A stretch of DNA of 6,997 nt, from assembly GCA_013812065.1 (NCBI GenBank), contig JACCUC010000332.1, forward strand, positions 1 through 6,997, written 5' to 3'. The notes beneath the pieces were generated by a model that did not search any database, was not told where the DNA came from, and worked only from the letters and a program-made list of their open reading frames with translations. How positions within the stretch are numbered: position 1 is the stretch's first letter; each line of letters starts with the position of its first letter. Source of the DNA: Thermoleophilaceae bacterium (GTDB taxonomy: Bacteria; Actinomycetota; Thermoleophilia; Solirubrobacterales; Thermoleophilaceae). The translations under genes were made by a program, and so were the position numbers. Below, piece after piece: positions 5,110 through 6,997 of this stretch.

Positions 5110-6045
5110 ATGGTTCCTCCTGTGCGGATCGCGAGCCTCGTCCCCTCCGCCACCGAGATGCTCTTCGCGCTCGGGCTCGAGGACGACGTGGTGGGGGTCA
5201 CCCACGAGTGTGATCATCCCCCAGAAGCGGCGGACCTGCCACACCTGAGCCGCTCGGTCATCCCGCCCGGCCTCTCGGCGGCCGACATTGACCGTGCCGT
5301 GCGTGAGCGCACCCAGCGCGGCGACGCCCTCTACGAGCTCGACGCGGAGCTGCTGCGCGAGCTCGAGCCCGATCTGATCGTCACCCAGGCGGTCTGCGAG
5401 GTGTGCGCCGTCGCGGTCGACGACGTGCGGGCGGCGGCCGCCGAGCTGCCGTCCGATCCACGCGTCCTCTCGCTGGACCCCTCGACGATCGGAGAGGTGC
5501 TCGCGGGCCTGCGCGAGCTCGCCCAGGCCGCGAGCGCGGAGGAGGCCGGAGACCGCCTCGGCCGCGACGCCGCCGCTCGCCTCGACCGGGTGGCCGAGGC
5601 CGTTGCCGGCGACGAGCCGCCGCGCGTCGGGTGCCTCGAGTGGCTCGACCCGATCTTCGTCGGCGGCCACTGGGTTCCGCAGATGGTCGAGCTCGCGGGC
5701 GGTGAGGACGTGCTCGGTCTCCCCGGCGAGCGCTCGCGCATCGCCGAGCGGGAGGAGCTCGCCGCCGCGCGACCCGACGTCGTGGTCGCAATGCCGTGCG
5801 GCTACGACGCCGAGCGGGCGGCTCGGGAGGTGCGCGATCACGCCGAGCTGGTCGCCGGCCTGGGGGCCGAGCGGGTCGTGGCCGTCGACGCCGCCGCCTA
5901 CTTCTCGCGCCCCGGGCCGCGGCTGGTAGACGGGGTCGAGCTGCTCGCTCATGTCCTCCATCCCGATCGGGTCGAGGCACCGCCGCCGGGACGCCTCATC
6001 GAGCTCGAGCCGGGGCCTCGAGCGGGGCTCGGCGCGCGCGGCTAG
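5110..6045 (+). CDS. BtuF/FhuD-like helical-backbone binding protein, no signal peptide
   Basis: The fold is that of periplasmic metal-chelate binding proteins (cobalamin BtuF, siderophore FhuD), but the protein starts directly at the first strand (RIASLVPSATEMLFALGLEDDVVGVTHECDH) with no signal peptide or lipobox, so it is probably cytosolic. Related proteins are annotated as cobalamin-binding proteins; the ligand is not proven. Counting from GTG 5122 (307 residues): first lobe to about 115, with a Cys-His motif THECDHP (27-33) and TQAVCEVCAV (89-97, Cys92/Cys95); a long helical linker to about 165; second lobe with GCLEWLDPIFVGGHWVPQMVELAGG (170-194) and AMPCGYD (Cys226). The start is ambiguous: ATG 5110 is used here, GTG 5122 gives the most family-like N-terminus, and GTG 5101 would overlap the dehydratase. 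None has a ribosome binding site. No permease or ATPase gene is adjacent, which also argues against a classical uptake role. Confidence 0.88.
   Translation: MVPPVRIASLVPSATEMLFALGLEDDVVGVTHECDHPPEAADLPHLSRSVIPPGLSAADIDRAVRERTQRGDALYELDAELLRELEPDLIVTQAVCEVCAVAVDDVRAAAAELPSDPRVLSLDPSTIGEVLAGLRELAQAASAEEAGDRLGRDAAARLDRVAEAVAGDEPPRVGCLEWLDPIFVGGHWVPQMVELAGGEDVLGLPGERSRIAEREELAAARPDVVVAMPCGYDAERAAREVRDHAELVAGLGAERVVAVDAAAYFSRPGPRLVDGVELLAHVLHPDRVEAPPPGRLIELEPGPRAGLGARG
5116..5121 (-). promoter_or_regulatory. Shine-Dalgarno of the carbinolamine dehydratase
   Basis: AGGAGG on the minus strand lies 8 bases before ATG 5107 and supports that start. It lies within the possible N-terminal codons of the divergent gene (between ATG 5110 and GTG 5122). 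Confidence 0.75.
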
Positions 6046-6836
6046 CTAGCCCCCGAGATCGCCAGGGAGCCGGCGACCGCGAGGGCGCCCAGCGCGGCCA
6101 CCGCGGCCGCAGGTACGACCGCCGGGACTCGCACCCGGTCACCGATCTCGAACAGGAGGAGCGCTGCGAGCCCCCCGCCCACGAGCCCGCCGATGTGCCC
6201 TCCGATCGAGATTCCCGGAATCAGGAAGGTGATCGCCAGGTTGAGCCCGAGCCAGACTCCGAGGCCGCTCTCCATCGGACTGATGCCGCGATTGCGCATG
6301 ACCACGATGGCGGCGCTCATCATGCCGAAGACCGCTCCGGAGGCACCGATCGTGAACCCCGTCGGCTGCAGTACCAGCGCGCCGAACGATCCGGCGAGCA
6401 GCGAGACGAAGTAGATGAGGGCAAAGCGCAGCCGCCCGATGGCCGGCTCGAGCAGACCGCCGAGGATGTACAGGGCGAACATGTTGAACAGCAGGTGCAG
6501 GGGGTTGCCCGGCACGTGCAGGAAGCCGGCGGTGAGGATGCGCCAGACCTCCCCCGAAGCGACCGTCTCACGGGAGACCGCGCCGTAGCCGATCAGCAGC
6601 CCCCCGCCCAGAAACACCCCGATCGCCACGACGACGTTGACGCCGATGAGCGCGTAGGTCAGCGTCGGCCGGCGTTCGAGCGACTGCAGGCTGCGCACCT
6701 GGGTTCGGTCGCGGGCGCACTCCGGGCAGCGCATGCCCACGGGCGTCGTCGTCATGCAGTCGGGACAGATCGGGCGCTCGCAGTTCGAGCAGGCGACGCC
6801 GGTCTCGCGGTCGTAATGCCGGTAGCACGTGGGCAT
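6042..6836 (-). CDS. Rhomboid intramembrane serine protease with N-terminal zinc-binding region
   Basis: This 264-residue membrane protease cleaves substrates inside or next to their transmembrane helices. The N-terminal 40 residues hold Cys4, His7, Cys16, Cys19, Cys24, Cys27, Cys37 and Cys40, a B-box-like set that should bind two zinc ions on the cytosolic side. The rhomboid core has a first helix at about 59-80, the EVWRILTAGFLH motif (96-107), HLLFNMFALY (114-123, His114 and Asn118 of the oxyanion site), catalytic Ser166 in GASGA, and the partner His214 in GGHIGG. A further hydrophobic helix (238-262) makes about seven helices in all. All catalytic residues are present. ATG 6836 is the only start that keeps the first Cys-His pair. 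There is no clear Shine-Dalgarno; TATCTT about 9 bases upstream could be a -10 box giving a nearly leaderless mRNA. The gene converges on the BtuF-like gene, and their stops overlap. The substrate is unknown. Confidence 0.96.
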   Translation of the reverse strand: MPTCYRHYDRETGVACSNCERPICPDCMTTTPVGMRCPECARDRTQVRSLQSLERRPTLTYALIGVNVVVAIGVFLGGGLLIGYGAVSRETVASGEVWRILTAGFLHVPGNPLHLLFNMFALYILGGLLEPAIGRLRFALIYFVSLLAGSFGALVLQPTGFTIGASGAVFGMMSAAIVVMRNRGISPMESGLGVWLGLNLAITFLIPGISIGGHIGGLVGGGLAALLLFEIGDRVRVPAVVPAAAVAALGALAVAGSLAISGAS

Positions 6837-6891
6837 GCCCTATAGAAGATATCGGCGCCCGAGACGGCTCCCGGAGGTCTCGCGACGGCGA

Positions 6892-6908
6892 AGCCGAGGC
6901 GTTCGGCT
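6892..6908 (-). terminator. Possible terminator of the right-edge gene
   Basis: AGCCGA (6892-6897) and TCGGCT (6903-6908) form a perfect 6-bp stem with a 5-base loop, starting on the stop codon of the right-edge minus-strand gene. A second dyad, CGAGAC/GTCTCG (6860-6865 and 6877-6882), follows. Neither has a U-run. Either could end transcription before the rhomboid gene. Confidence 0.35.
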
Positions 6909-6997
6909 CAGCGCTCGAGCCGCCGCCGCACGCCGCGCACGACCTCGCGCGCGCCGCGGTCGAGCCCGCGCAGCCCCCCGACCTTGTCGCGCGACCC
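6908..6997 (-). CDS. C-terminal end of an unidentified protein (runs off right edge)
   Basis: On the minus strand an open frame enters from the right edge and stops at TGA 6910-6908. It gives 29 residues, SRDKVGGLRGLDRGAREVV and then a basic tail ending RRRLER. The third positions are G or C throughout, as in neighbouring genes, and a hairpin follows the stop. The piece is too short to identify. It could belong to a gene transcribed ahead of the rhomboid protease, about 70 bp away. Confidence 0.5.
   Translation of the reverse strand, partial: GSRDKVGGLRGLDRGAREVVRGVRRRLER

Noticed and set aside
5098..5961. Minus-strand open frame (287 codons) opposite the BtuF-like gene
   Set aside because: No recognisable domain. 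The plus-strand protein matches a known fold throughout, so this is antisense noise.
5796..6845. Plus-strand open frame (349 codons) across the end of the BtuF-like gene and the rhomboid gene
   Set aside because: Arg/His-rich translation without motifs that spans two real genes. The rhomboid protease on the minus strand has a complete catalytic set.
1..6997. Search for mobile elements, tRNA genes, CRISPR arrays or a defence island
   Set aside because: No transposase or integrase, terminal repeats, tRNA-like cloverleaf or regularly spaced repeats were seen, and composition is uniform along the window.

Overview
The window is very GC-rich and densely coded, with no mobile element, RNA gene or CRISPR array that I can see. 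The codon third positions are almost all G or C. The gene families present are a Ser/Thr protein kinase, an actinobacterial FadA5/FadA6-like thiolase, and a rhomboid protease with an N-terminal zinc-binding region. Together they suggest a high-GC actinobacterium. A Thermoleophilia/Solirubrobacterales-type genome is my guess, by inference only. The region reads as ordinary chromosome and I found no defence or mobile island.

Layout from left to right. (1) A Ser/Thr protein kinase on the minus strand runs off the left edge; only its N-terminal catalytic part is present. (2) Just upstream of it, also minus, is a 392-residue thiolase. (3) Divergent from the thiolase, on the plus strand, is a short-form 3-hydroxyacyl-CoA dehydrogenase. 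The roughly 70-90 bp between these two genes holds a 6-4-6 dyad that overlaps the best thiolase promoter, so the pair is probably a co-controlled beta-oxidation type module. (4) Three minus-strand genes follow, named here from right to left in transcription order: a pterin-4a-carbinolamine dehydratase, a CNNM/CorC-family membrane protein with CBS domains, and an 85-residue protein of unknown function. (5) A plus-strand solute-binding-protein-like (BtuF-type) gene without a signal peptide starts head to head with the dehydratase, with almost no space between them. (6) A minus-strand rhomboid protease converges on that gene, and the two stop codons share a CTAG. (7) The last 90 bases hold the C-terminal end of another minus-strand gene.

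How the genes relate. The thiolase and the dehydrogenase catalyse consecutive steps of acyl-CoA beta-oxidation (oxidation of 3-hydroxyacyl-CoA, then thiolytic cleavage), and they share an intergenic region with an operator-like dyad. The other genes show no obvious common pathway.

The points most worth a second look are these. The 5' end of the CNNM gene appears to need a CTG start, or one missing base restored, to complete its first membrane helix. The dehydrogenase has an Arg where NAD-specific relatives carry an acidic residue. The thiolase/dehydrogenase dyad is a candidate TetR-type operator. The cytosolic BtuF-like protein carries a cysteine set that could bind a metal or cofactor. I do not see a clearly new multi-gene system.
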